This document shows positions 52,801 to 60,554 of a stretch of DNA of 64,000 nt, piece after piece; position 1 is the first letter of the stretch; every line of letters begins with the position of its first letter. Origin of the DNA: CAVVSD01 sp963757125 (GTDB taxonomy: Bacteria > Actinomycetota > Thermoleophilia > Solirubrobacterales > Solirubrobacteraceae). Below the pieces are notes generated by a model. That model saw nothing but the letters and a program-made list of their open reading frames with translations. It made no database searches and was not told the origin of the DNA. Made by a program: the position numbers and the translations under genes. The stretch spans positions 434,001 to 498,000 of the forward strand of contig CAVWQP010000009.1 of assembly GCA_963757125.1 (NCBI GenBank). The letters are read 5' to 3'.

Positions 52801-53656
52801 CGACGCACTCGAGCAGCTCCAGACGGAACCCGCCGGCGTCGCGCATCGCCATCGCGTGGCCCTCGCCCGCGATCGGTCGCGTGCGGATGCCCGCCTGCTC
52901 CCAGACCACGTCCATGACGGGGGCCGAGAAGATCATGTCGTTCTCGGCCACGAGGACGGTCATCCGCTCGCGCTCGGCGGCGGGCAGGCCCGCGAGGAAC
53001 GGGCGGAAGTCGTAGGAGTAGCCGAGCATCGCCGAGCGGACGACGGGCGGGCACAGCGCCGCGGCCTCCTCCAGCACGGCGAGGTCGGCGGCGTCGTAGG
53101 AGGTGTCCGTCGCGCCGCGGGCGAGCACCTTGGCCTTGAACGGGCCGGCGTCGCCCTTGGCGGTGGCGACGAGCGCGCCGATCGCGTCCTTCGGGACGAT
53201 CCCGGCCGCGACGTCGCCGTCGGCGACCGGGCCGAGCACGCAGGGCGCGCTGAGGATCACGACCGACTTGGCGTCGCCGATGCCACCGTGCGCGTAGATG
53301 TGCGACTGGGTGACCGCGCCCCCGAACGACCAGCCCACGATCACCGGCTCCTCGAGGTCCGCGCGGACGGCGTCGACGTCCTGGCTCCACAGCCGTGCGT
53401 GACCGTCCATGTCCGCGGCGACGAGCTGGTCCTCCGTCAGATCGGTCTGCGACGACCCGTGGCCGCGCAGGTCGAACGCCACGACCCGGTAGCGCGAGGT
53501 CAGCTCGTGGTCGGCGAGCTGGCGGTCCCAGACCCGGGAGGAGCCTGCGAACCCGTGCACGAGCAGCAGGGGCTGAGCGGCGGGATCGCCGGCCTCGACG
53601 ACGTGCAGCGCGACCCCGTCCTGCGTCGTGACGGTGCGCCGGCGGATGGTGGACAT
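52778..53656 (-). CDS. Alpha/beta hydrolase
   Basis: The product has 292 residues. The oxyanion segment is LLVHGFAGSSRVWDRQL, with VAFDLRGHGSSQTD, nucleophile elbow VGWSFGGAVT (Ser ~113), acidic residue region VLVAENDMIFSAP and catalytic His in AGEGHAMAM. It is similar to haloalkane dehalogenase/haloperoxidase/epoxide hydrolase-like bacterial hydrolases; the exact activity is open. ATG 53656 lies 13 bp after the ccdA stop, so it is probably the last gene of the cytochrome c maturation transcript although not functionally related. Confidence 0.9.
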   Translation of the reverse strand: MSTIRRRTVTTQDGVALHVVEAGDPAAQPLLLVHGFAGSSRVWDRQLADHELTSRYRVVAFDLRGHGSSQTDLTEDQLVAADMDGHARLWSQDVDAVRADLEEPVIVGWSFGGAVTQSHIYAHGGIGDAKSVVILSAPCVLGPVADGDVAAGIVPKDAIGALVATAKGDAGPFKAKVLARGATDTSYDAADLAVLEEAAALCPPVVRSAMLGYSYDFRPFLAGLPAAERERMTVLVAENDMIFSAPVMDVVWEQAGIRTRPIAGEGHAMAMRDAGGFRLELLECVATSRPAR

Positions 53657-53669
53657 GCCGGGAGTCTGC

Positions 53670-54410
53670 TCAGAGCGAGTAGACGAAGTCCAGCCCGAGC
53701 TTGGACATGAGCTGCTGCGCCTCGGCGTTGAGCCACGTCATCTCGCCCGTGACCATGAGGATGCCCATCGCGATGAGCACCGCGCCCGACAGGGACGTGA
53801 TGAGGATGTAGTGGTTGCGCACCCACGCGAACGCTGTCGTGGCTCGGTCGAACGCGACCGCCGTCAGCAGGAACGGCACGGCGAGCCCGAGCGAGTAGAA
53901 CGCGAGCAGCACGCCGCCCTGGCCGGCGGAGTCGGTCGTGGCCGCGGCGGTGAGGATCGCGCCCAGCGTGGGGCCGATGCACGGCGTCCACGCGACGGCG
54001 AACGCGGCGCCCGCGATGATCGGGCCGCCGCCGGCGCGCAGGATGAGGGCCTCGGGGCGCCACTCGCGCGCCAGTCGCGGGAAGACCGGCGCCAGGACGA
54101 ACAGCACGCCCAGCGCGATGATCAGGCAGCCGGCGACCTGGTCGAGCAGCCGACGGTGCTCGGCGAGCGTCGAGCCGATGCCGGTCGCGGTCATGCCCAG
54201 CGCGACGAAGATGACCGTGAACGAGAGGCAGAAGATGGCGGCCGGCCACAGGATCCGCCCGATCGGGCGCTCCGGCCCGCGCATCTCGTCGATGCTCACC
54301 CCGGAGACCGACGACAGGTAGCCCGGCACGAGCGGCAGGACGCATGGCGAGACGAACGAGGCCACGCCGACGGCGAAGGCTGCGACGACGGTCGTGTTGG
54401 CGGTGGCCAT
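53670..54410 (-). CDS. ccdA: Cytochrome c biogenesis protein CcdA (thiol-disulfide electron carrier)
   Basis: The product is 246 residues with six or seven membrane helices and the two redox cysteines in ASFVSPCVLPLVPGYLS (helix 1) and FAVAWTPCIGPTLGAIL (helix 4), the paired-cysteine design of CcdA/DsbD-beta. It carries reducing power across the membrane to the extracytoplasmic thioredoxin-like protein encoded upstream in the operon (tlpA gene, 54875-55417). Order in transcription: tlpA/ccmG, ccmH, ccdA, hydrolase. ATG 54410 lies 6 bp after the ccmH stop. Confidence 0.93.
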   Translation of the reverse strand: MATANTTVVAAFAVGVASFVSPCVLPLVPGYLSSVSGVSIDEMRGPERPIGRILWPAAIFCLSFTVIFVALGMTATGIGSTLAEHRRLLDQVAGCLIIALGVLFVLAPVFPRLAREWRPEALILRAGGGPIIAGAAFAVAWTPCIGPTLGAILTAAATTDSAGQGGVLLAFYSLGLAVPFLLTAVAFDRATTAFAWVRNHYILITSLSGAVLIAMGILMVTGEMTWLNAEAQQLMSKLGLDFVYSL

Positions 54411-54416
54411 GGGGAC

Positions 54417-54878
54417 TTATCGGTCGAAGCGGCGCAGCTCGTCGTCGAGCCGGGCGGAGTCGGCCGCCGAGATGGCGGGGGCGGCCGTTGCGGGCGTGCC
54501 CGCGGAGCTCTTCGCACGGCGCCGCCAGCGCGGCAGCAGGATGACGAGGAGGGCGATCGCGCCGACGCCGACGCCGATCGGGACGACCGTCGCCATGACG
54601 TCGAAGCCCTCGGCCTTGGGCACTGCGAGGGCGGCGCGGCCGTACTCCGCCGCCAGCGCCTCCTTGATCTGCTTCTTGGACTTGCCCTGCGCGATGAGGC
54701 TGCGGATGAACGCGCGCTCCTCGTCGGCCTGCGGGCTGTTGGCGACGTTCAGCGCGGTCCGGCACGTCGGGCACATCACCTCGTCCTCGACGTCCGGGAG
54801 CGTCGGCGCGGCGGCCTGGGCCACGCCGGCGACGACGAGCGACGCGAGGACCGCGAGCAGGAGCGCGGCGCGTCTCAT
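54417..54878 (-). CDS. ccmH: CcmH/CycL-type cytochrome c maturation protein
   Basis: The product has 153 residues. A signal/anchor helix (AALLLAVLASLVVAGVAQAA) is followed by the conserved domain DVEDEVMCPTCRTALNVANSP with the CPTC redox pair, RAFIRSLIAQGKSKKQIKE, and a second TM helix (VVPIGVGVGAIALLVILLP). CcmH keeps the apocytochrome CxxCH motif reduced before heme ligation. Its start overlaps the tlpA stop (ATGA at 54878-54875 on this strand). ccmF, ccmE and ccmABC are not in the window. Confidence 0.9.
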   Translation of the reverse strand: MRRAALLLAVLASLVVAGVAQAAAPTLPDVEDEVMCPTCRTALNVANSPQADEERAFIRSLIAQGKSKKQIKEALAAEYGRAALAVPKAEGFDVMATVVPIGVGVGAIALLVILLPRWRRRAKSSAGTPATAAPAISAADSARLDDELRRFDR

Positions 54879-55417
54879 CCGAGGACCCTGTCGAGCATCT
54901 TCGTCATGGTCGCATCGTCGACCTGTCCACGTGCGATCGCGGCGATGCGACCCTCGGGGTCGATGACGAACGTCTCCGGAAGCTTGTGGGTGCCGTAGTC
55001 CTCGGCGAGCTGGCCCTCGACGTCGCGCACGGACGGGTACGGCACGCCCTCGTCCTTGACGAACTTCATGGAGTTCGGCGTGGCCTCGCGGTAGGTGACG
55101 CCGAGGACGGTGCCCGCGTCGGCCTTCTGGAGGCGCGCCTGCGCGCGCTTGAGGACGGGCGCCTCGGCCTTGCACGGGACGCACCAGGCGGCCCAGAAGT
55201 TCAGCACGACGACCTTGCCCTTGAGGTCGGCGATCGACTGCTGCCCGGGCTTGCCGAGGAACGGCAGCTCGCGCGCGGGCGCGGTCGGGCGGCTGCCGTT
55301 GGCGACCGCCTGGTCGAGGCTCTTGTCCTCGCCCTTGGCGAGCACGCCGTACCCGAGCAGCGCGATGAGCGCGACCCCGAGGACGGCGGCGACGGCTGGG
55401 ACGGTCAGGCGCGACAC
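54875..55417 (-). CDS. TlpA/ResA/CcmG-family thioredoxin-like protein
   Basis: The product has 180 residues. The N-terminal anchor helix is LTVPAVAAVLGVALIALLGYG. The thioredoxin fold carries VVLNFWAAWCVPCKAEAPVL (WCVPC active site), an insert (TVLGVTYREATPNSMKFVKD) typical of ResA/CcmG, and the cis-Pro region LPETFVIDPEGRI. It reduces apocytochrome c or wall proteins outside the membrane and is itself reduced by CcdA. GTG 55417 is the start. It is the first gene of the ccm transcript. Confidence 0.9.
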   Translation of the reverse strand: MSRLTVPAVAAVLGVALIALLGYGVLAKGEDKSLDQAVANGSRPTAPARELPFLGKPGQQSIADLKGKVVVLNFWAAWCVPCKAEAPVLKRAQARLQKADAGTVLGVTYREATPNSMKFVKDEGVPYPSVRDVEGQLAEDYGTHKLPETFVIDPEGRIAAIARGQVDDATMTKMLDRVLG

Positions 55418-55524
55418 GGCTGCTCTGCAGGGTATTGCGCCCGGCGTCCTCTGCCGTGTGCTGATCGGCGCAAGTTCCCCGTGCGAAGAACGTTTGGAGC
55501 CAAGCAATCACGGTCCACCCAGAG

Positions 55525-55848
55525 GTGCCCTTGTTCACAACACCCCCACCACTCCTCCCACCCGGCAGGGAACCGGAGCCCAGCCCGCGCGAGCGGCTGT
55601 GCCGTGCCCATGCCGACCTGCACCCCGCGTCCTCGTGGCGCGGAGCGCTGCTGACCGCCCTGCGTGCGGTCGATGACACGAGCCCGGCACGCATCCGGGC
55701 GCTGTTCTGGCTGCACGACACGCTGACGATGCTGCTGCCCGCGGAGTCGCGCGCTGACAGCCTCGAGCAGCGCGTGCTTCGCCGCGCGTCCGCCGCGATC
55801 GAGGACGAGATCGTGGCCGACCACGTCAGCGCGCTGCGCATCGCCTGA
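55525..55848 (+). CDS. Hypothetical protein (107 aa)
   Basis: No family is recognised. GTG 55525 follows the short AGAG stretch. The N-terminal ~25 residues are Pro-rich, and the rest looks helical and soluble (LCRAHADLHPASSWRGALLT, IRALFWLHDTLTMLL, LEQRVLRRASAAIEDEIVAD). It is divergent from the tlpA gene (107 bp gap with no further obvious signal) and followed by a strong hairpin at 55864-55893. Amino-acid composition, codon use and the terminator support it as a real gene. Confidence 0.5.
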   Translation: MPLFTTPPPLLPPGREPEPSPRERLCRAHADLHPASSWRGALLTALRAVDDTSPARIRALFWLHDTLTMLLPAESRADSLEQRVLRRASAAIEDEIVADHVSALRIA

Positions 55849-55863
55849 CGCCGCCGGAACCCC

Positions 55864-55893
55864 TGGGCCCGCACACCGCTCGGCGCGGGCCCA
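55864..55893 (+). terminator. Hairpin downstream of the 107-aa gene
   Basis: TGGGCCCGC (55864-55872) and GCGGGCCCA (55885-55893) form a perfect 9-bp GC-rich stem with a 12-nt loop, followed by CGTTCT. It sits 15 bp after the stop codon and directly before the tRNA promoter, a natural place to end the upstream transcript. Confidence 0.6.
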
Positions 55894-55898
55894 CGTTC

Positions 55899-55904
55899 TA
55901 TGAT
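55899..55904 (+). promoter_or_regulatory. -10 element of the tRNA-Gly gene
   Basis: TATGAT (55899-55904) is a near-consensus -10 hexamer ending 11 nt before the mature tRNA 5' end. The -35 would fall inside the preceding hairpin and has no good match. Confidence 0.5.
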
Positions 55905-55915
55905 CCGCCCCCAGC

Positions 55916-55988
55916 GCGGACGTAGCTCAGTTGGTAGAGCGTCGGCTTCCCAAGCCGAAGGTCGCGGGTTCGAGGCCCGTCGTCCGCT
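55916..55988 (+). tRNA. tRNA-Gly (anticodon CCC)
   Basis: The full cloverleaf can be drawn: acceptor GCGGACG (55916-55922) pairs with CGTCCGC (55981-55987), D arm GCTC...GAGC, anticodon stem TCGGC/GCCGA around loop TTCCCAA (55947-55953) with anticodon CCC, variable AGGTC, and T arm GCGGG-TTCGAGG-CCCGT. The discriminator is T at 55988; CCA is not encoded. CCC reads GGG glycine codons. Confidence 0.95.
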
Positions 55989-55999
55989 TCGGAGAAAAG

Positions 56000-56021
56000 C
56001 CCCGGTTGGACGGGGATTCTT
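56000..56021 (+). terminator. Rho-independent terminator after tRNA-Gly
   Basis: CCCCG (56000-56004), loop GTTGGA, CGGGG (56011-56015), then ATTCTTT, preceded by GAAAAG. This is the classic hairpin plus T-rich tail, 12 bp after the tRNA. Confidence 0.75.
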
Positions 56022-56924
56022 TGCTGAGTGAAGCGTCCTGAGGTTGAGTTCTGGGCGCCATGGCTACCGCTCGTGGCTACCACTTCGGCTCGCGACGTCA
56101 TCCGGGCTCGGTGCGCCGAAGCGGTGGCTGGCCGCAGGTGGTTTGAGCTGCATGGACTTTCCAGGTGCGCCTGCATGCGCGAGACGCAGGTGCGGTCCAC
56201 CAACACCCCCGCGGCAACCCGAGCCCTGCGACCGGCTCCCTCCTCGGTGCGCCGTCTGCTCGCATACCGCGCGTCAGCAACGCCGGCGCGGACCGGTTGG
56301 CCAGCTTGCAAGCAAGCTAGCTGCAGGCCCAGTCGCGTGCCTAGCTGAACAGCCGCCGGACGATTGCCGGCCTTGTCGCGCCTGCGCAACGGCTTCGACT
56401 CGCGTTCGCCCAACTGCGCTCGCGCACGGCCATCACGCTCCGTGCTACTGGCAGGCTTCATCGATACCTCCCGCTCGAGGTCCCGCTCTGGCCCCGTGCC
56501 TGTCTCCCACCGTGTCAACCGACGAACGGGTCGCGAGAAGGACAGCGCACGCCTGACGGCGCCGGAGCCAGCGCGACGTCCTAGCCGGAATCCGGCGGTC
56601 GATCGAGCGATCCTCGAGGACGACGAGCTGTTTCACGTCTTCAGCGGGCAGCGCGCGGAGCTCAGCCAGCTGCTTGACCAGCTCGGCTCGCACGGCGCGA
56701 CGGCGGGCGTCTCGGCCGTGAGCTGAGCCATGCACGGCTCCCCTAGGACTCCGGGCTGCAGCTGCGATGGCTCGTCGATCGGGCGCAGCTCTCCGAGCTC
56801 CTCATCTCGCCTCACGCTGAAGGGCTTGTTGGAGGTCACAAACAACGAAGCGCGTTCGCAGCGCGCCGAGACGCGACTGAACGCTCGGTCGCCGTGGCGG
56901 CGGCGACCCTGTCGGGACGCAGCG
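56022..56924 (+). other. Gene-free 0.9 kb region between tRNA-Gly and the second catabolic cluster
   Basis: No frame on either strand gives a protein that looks real. The open frames here are Arg/Ser/Pro-rich and lack ribosome binding sites, and long-frame coding bias on one strand is lost. The base composition looks less GC-extreme than the flanks. There is no transposase or integrase remnant and no visible second copy of the tRNA 3' end. It may be decayed sequence at the edge of an acquired segment. Confidence 0.5.
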
Positions 56925-57698
56925 CTACATGATCGCGCTCGCCCCGCCGTCGACCACGATGTTCGCCCCAGTGACCCAGGCCGCCTCGTCGGACGCCAGG
57001 TACAGGCCTGCATAGGCGACCGCCATCGGATCTCCCGGCCTCGCGGTGATCGTGCGCTCGACGACGGGCGCGACGGGTGCGTCGGCGCCCATCTGCTCGT
57101 ACATCGCGAGGATCGGCGGCGTCGCCATGACCCCGGGGCTCACGGAGTTCACGCGGACTCCCACGGCGATGCCCTCGGCCGCGAGCTGGCGGGTGAGGGC
57201 GAGGACCGCACCCTTGGCCGCGGCGTGGGCGGCCTGCGGCAGCGTCCGGACACCGGCGAGACCAGCCCCGGAGCCGATGTTCACAATCGCGCCGCCCACC
57301 TCGGCGAGGTGAGGCCATGCCACCTGGCAGGCGCGCCAGACGAGATGCAGCTCGTTGTCGATCGTGAACAGGTAGTCCTCGTCGCTCTGCTCGGCGAACG
57401 GAGCGAACCTCGGCATGCTGGCGTTGTTGTAGAGGACATCGATGCGCCCGTGCCTCGCGACCGCGCCCTCGACCCACGCCTCGACGTCGGACCGGTCGCC
57501 CAGGTCCACGGGAGCGCTCGAGTCGATGGCGCCGCCCTCGGCGTCGACCAGGCGGGCCGTCTCCGCTGCGCCCTCCGGGTTCAGGTCACAGCCGACCACC
57601 GCGGCGCCCTCCCGCGCCATGAGCCGGGCCGTCACCCTGCCCATCCCGCTGCCCGTGCCGGTGAGCAGCACGACCTTGCCTTCCAGACGACCGGACAC
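56925..57698 (-). CDS. Short-chain dehydrogenase/reductase with His in place of catalytic Tyr
   Basis: The product has 257 residues from GTG 57698, supported by GGGAGG 6 nt upstream. NAD(P) motif VVLLTGTGSGMGRVTARL (~8-25), DVLYNNAS (~87-94), the Ser region IVNIGSGAGLAG, and NSVSPGVMATPP after the active site are all standard. The usual YxxxK reads HAAAK (AAHAAAKGAVLALTRQL, ~155-171), keeping Lys but not Tyr. The ending is ASDEAAWVTGANIVVDGGA. It is divergent from the VAO-type oxidase and likely belongs to the same pathway, oxidising or reducing an alcohol/ketone intermediate, if it is catalytic. Confidence 0.88.
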   Translation of the reverse strand: MSGRLEGKVVLLTGTGSGMGRVTARLMAREGAAVVGCDLNPEGAAETARLVDAEGGAIDSSAPVDLGDRSDVEAWVEGAVARHGRIDVLYNNASMPRFAPFAEQSDEDYLFTIDNELHLVWRACQVAWPHLAEVGGAIVNIGSGAGLAGVRTLPQAAHAAAKGAVLALTRQLAAEGIAVGVRVNSVSPGVMATPPILAMYEQMGADAPVAPVVERTITARPGDPMAVAYAGLYLASDEAAWVTGANIVVDGGASAIM

Positions 57699-57768
57699 GG
57701 CCACCTCCCTGCGTTTCGCGGATGACGCCCCCGATCCCAGCAGGCGAGCGGGGCTCGGAGCCGAGGAC

Positions 57769-57793
57769 GTGCACGGACTGCACAGCTCTGTGC
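57769..57793 (+). promoter_or_regulatory. Palindromic elements between the SDR and VAO-type oxidase genes
   Basis: GCACAG-CT-CTGTGC (57780-57793) is a perfect inverted repeat, preceded by the palindrome GTGCAC (57769-57774). They lie in the 193 bp divergent intergenic region, ~100 bp ahead of the VAO ATG and ~80 bp ahead of the SDR start. A regulator of this cluster (AraC or TetR type) might bind here. Confidence 0.4.
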
Positions 57794-57891
57794 GGGATCT
57801 GCCCAGCCCGTCACGCCGCGTCCCCTGCCCGAGTACAACCGCGTCCGACAGCCATGCGGCACACCCGCCCGAGCTGCGAGGAGGAGAAGCC

Positions 57892-59493
57892 ATGCTCGAC
57901 ACCAACCGTCCGATCCCGCCCGGCGTCACCGAGGACGCGCTCGACCGCGCGCTCGTCGCGATCGCCGCCGCGATCGGGGGCGACAAGGTGGCCACGGACG
58001 CCCAGTCCCTCGCGGACTTCCAGGATCCGTTCCAGTTCCCCGGGTCCGCGCGGAACGTCCCCTGCGGCGTCGTGAGCCCGAGGACCGTCGAGGAGGTCCA
58101 GGCGATTGTCCGTATCGCGAACGAGCACCGCGTCCCCCTCTGGCCCGTCGGCCGCGGGAAGAACAACGGGTACGGCGGTGCCGCGCCGCAGGTGCGGGGC
58201 ACGGTGATGCTGTCCTTCCGCGACATGAACCGGGTCCTCGAAATCGACGAGGAGCTCGGCTACGCCATCGTCGAGCCTGGCGTGAGCTGGTTCGACCTCG
58301 ACGAGGCCATCCAGGCGGGCGGCCACGACCTCGTCGCCTCGATCGTCGACATCGGCTGGGGCGGCGTCGTCTCGAACACGCTCGAGCACGGCCTCACCTA
58401 CATGCCGTACAGCATCGACCAGGCGTCGCACTGCGGCTTGGAGGTGGTCCTGCCCAACGGCGACCTGCTCCGCACCGGCTCCGGCGCCATGGACGGCAAC
58501 CCGACCTGGCCGCTCTACAAGCGCGGCCTCGGCCCGACGTCCACCGAGCTGTTCATGCAGTCGAACCTCGGCATCGTCACGAAGATGGGCTACTGGCTGA
58601 TGCCGAAGCCCGAGGTCTACATGCCACTGTGGCTGCAGCTGTGGGACGACGCGCGCATGCCCGACGTGGTTGATGCGCTGCGGGAGCTCATGCTCGCCGG
58701 CACGATCGCCATGCGCCCGCAGCTCTCGAACACGCTCTGCATGGCGTCCATGCTCACCGCCCGCGCGGACTGGTACGAGGGCGCGGGCCCCATGCCGGAG
58801 GAGGTCATCGACCGGATCGCGAAGGAGCTCGGGCTCGGGCGCTGGATGATGCGCTTCGCGCTGTACGGCGACGAGGCGGTGGTCGATCACAACTTCGCCA
58901 AGCTCAGGAGGCGCTTCGAGTCGATCCCGACGGTCTCGGTCGTCGGGGAGAAGCACGGCGCCGACGACTGGAGGACGCTGCCCAACCCGCACGAGCGGGT
59001 GATGATCGGCGTCCCGAGCATCGACCTGTACAAGATGGCCGGCTGGTCGGGCGGCGACGAGGGCGGCCACGTCGACTTCTCCCCGGTGATCCCGCTGACC
59101 GCGCAGCACGCGAGGGCCGCCCAGGAGCTCTTCTCGAGGATGTGCACCGAGGCGGGCTTCGACTACCTCGGCGGGATGCTCCCGATCAACGCGCGGGCCA
59201 CCACGTTCATCAACGTGATCCCGTTCGACACCAAAGACGAGGCGCAGGTCCGCGCCGCGTACGAGCACGCGAGGCGGATGGTCGCGACGGCCGGCAAGCT
59301 CGGCTACGGCGAGTACCGCGCCCACCTGTCGTTCATGGACCTCGCGGCGGACCAGTTCGGCTTCAACGACCACGCGCAGCGGCGGTTCAACGAGGCGATC
59401 AAGGACACCCTCGACCCGAACGGCATCATCGCGCCCGGCAAGTCGGGGATCTGGGGGACGCGGCTGCGCGACGCCGGCTTCCCGCAGTCGTAG
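57892..59493 (+). CDS. VAO-type FAD-dependent oxidase (vanillyl-alcohol oxidase/4-cresol dehydrogenase-like)
   Basis: The product has 533 residues. The PCMH FAD-binding domain is at ~45-270: VVSPRTVEEVQAIVRIANEH, VPLWPVGRGKNNGYGGAAPQ, MNRVLEIDEELGYAIVEPGV, GNPTWPLYKRGLGPT. It is followed by a cap domain ending in NDHAQRRFNEAIKDTLDPNG and IIAPGKSGIWG, a layout shared with vanillyl-alcohol oxidase and p-cresol methylhydroxylase. These enzymes oxidise para-alkyl phenols. ATG 57892 has a strong GAGGAGGAG. It is divergent from the SDR and upstream of a ring-cleaving dioxygenase, consistent with breakdown of a substituted phenol. The substrate is inference. Confidence 0.88.
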   Translation: MLDTNRPIPPGVTEDALDRALVAIAAAIGGDKVATDAQSLADFQDPFQFPGSARNVPCGVVSPRTVEEVQAIVRIANEHRVPLWPVGRGKNNGYGGAAPQVRGTVMLSFRDMNRVLEIDEELGYAIVEPGVSWFDLDEAIQAGGHDLVASIVDIGWGGVVSNTLEHGLTYMPYSIDQASHCGLEVVLPNGDLLRTGSGAMDGNPTWPLYKRGLGPTSTELFMQSNLGIVTKMGYWLMPKPEVYMPLWLQLWDDARMPDVVDALRELMLAGTIAMRPQLSNTLCMASMLTARADWYEGAGPMPEEVIDRIAKELGLGRWMMRFALYGDEAVVDHNFAKLRRRFESIPTVSVVGEKHGADDWRTLPNPHERVMIGVPSIDLYKMAGWSGGDEGGHVDFSPVIPLTAQHARAAQELFSRMCTEAGFDYLGGMLPINARATTFINVIPFDTKDEAQVRAAYEHARRMVATAGKLGYGEYRAHLSFMDLAADQFGFNDHAQRRFNEAIKDTLDPNGIIAPGKSGIWGTRLRDAGFPQS

Positions 59494-59520
59494 GCCGTGC
59501 CCGTCGCACCCGACCGAGGA

Positions 59521-60474
59521 CTATGGGTCGCCTGCGCGCCGGCGCAGGGCGCGCGGGGACGAACCGTAGGCCTGGCGGAAGGCGCGGCTGAAGCTCGAGG
59601 GGTCGCGATAGCCCCACCGGAGGGCGGTGGCGCCGATCGAGGCATCGCTCGACCGGCGGAGGTCTGCCAGTGCCCGTTCGAGGCGCTGCTCGCGGATCCA
59701 TGCCGCCACCCCGCATCCGGAGGCGGCGAACAGCTTGTGCACGTAGCGCGTGGAGACGAAGTGGGCACGCGCGATCTGCTCCGGACCGAGCCCGGGGTCG
59801 TGCAGGTGCTCCAGCGCGTACCGGCGCATCCGCGCGAGGAGCGCCGTCGAGCGCAGCCCCGGAGAGGCATCCCGGTCGCTGCCGCCGCAGAGGGTCCACA
59901 GCATGCCGACGAGCATGTCCGACAGCCCCTCGGCCTCCGGCTCGGAGACCGGGGACCGCTCGACGGTGCGGGCCAGGCCGGCGAGGAACGGGGTGCCGAG
60001 CCGCACGATCGACCCCGTACCGGGCGACACCTTCAGGGCCGAGCGCCGGGCGAGGGCGTCGCCCCGGACGCCGAGCAGCCACTTCGGGAAGTTGAAGATC
60101 ACGACGTCCATGGCGTCGACCGACTCGAACACCGAGGGCCGCGACGAGTCGTGGGTGGCGAGCTCGCCGGGACCGAGCACGCAGGAGCGGCGGTCCTGCT
60201 CGATCCTGCACGAGCCGCGGCGCACCAGGTAGAGCAGGATGGACTCGGAGTCGCCTTCGCCGATCATCCGGGTGGTCCGCCGGACGCGATGCGGCACGCC
60301 GATGATCGAGCGCACCCCGACCGCCCCCACCGGGCCGCCGGTGAGCCGGGCCTCGAACGAGCGCGCGCCCACCGAGTCCACGCGCATCGGGAAGAAGTGC
60401 TCGGCGATGCCCGCCGACCAGTAGTCCGGGCGATCGGACGGGGAGACCGTCCAGGTGTCGAGCAGGGTGGTCAT
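59521..60474 (-). CDS. AraC-family transcriptional regulator
   Basis: The product has 317 residues. The N-terminal AraC-binding-like domain (DYWSAGIAEHFFPMRVDSV; ILLYLVRRGSCRIEQDRRS; FNFPKWLLG) is full length. The C-terminal double helix-turn-helix has LGPEQIARAHFVSTRYVHKL, CGVAAWIREQRLERALADL and RWGYRDPSSFSRAFRQAYG. It belongs to the NimR/AlkR-like AraC group that activates aromatic and alkane catabolism. It is divergent from the ring-cleaving dioxygenase with 80 bp between, containing a hairpin. It probably activates that gene and possibly the VAO gene. Confidence 0.92.
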   Translation of the reverse strand: MTTLLDTWTVSPSDRPDYWSAGIAEHFFPMRVDSVGARSFEARLTGGPVGAVGVRSIIGVPHRVRRTTRMIGEGDSESILLYLVRRGSCRIEQDRRSCVLGPGELATHDSSRPSVFESVDAMDVVIFNFPKWLLGVRGDALARRSALKVSPGTGSIVRLGTPFLAGLARTVERSPVSEPEAEGLSDMLVGMLWTLCGGSDRDASPGLRSTALLARMRRYALEHLHDPGLGPEQIARAHFVSTRYVHKLFAASGCGVAAWIREQRLERALADLRRSSDASIGATALRWGYRDPSSFSRAFRQAYGSSPRALRRRAGDP

Positions 60475-60505
60475 CGCCGGGTCATGTCAATGCTGTCGCA
60501 GCTGC

Positions 60506-60525
60506 CCGGGGGTCGCCACCCCCGG
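60506..60525 (+). promoter_or_regulatory. Hairpin in the araC/dioxygenase intergenic region
   Basis: CCGGGGGT-CGCC-ACCCCCGG is a perfect 8-bp stem with a 4-nt loop, 30 bp before the dioxygenase ATG. It could be a leader hairpin or a regulator site. The start itself has GAGGAG followed by its exact complement CTCCTC (60543-60554), so the ribosome binding site could be hidden by pairing. Confidence 0.4.
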
Positions 60526-60554
60526 CTGGTCACCACGGACACGAGGAGCTCCTC

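Noticed and set aside
55898..56518. Open frame on the minus strand running through the tRNA-Gly gene
   Set aside because: Its end is a translation of the antisense tRNA (the familiar GPRTRDLRLGKPTLYQLSY string), with no ribosome binding site and no family match.
56028..56735. Several 60-170 codon frames after the tRNA
   Set aside because: No ribosome binding sites, Arg/Ser-rich composition and no recognisable domain; nothing there supports a real gene or an integrase fragment.
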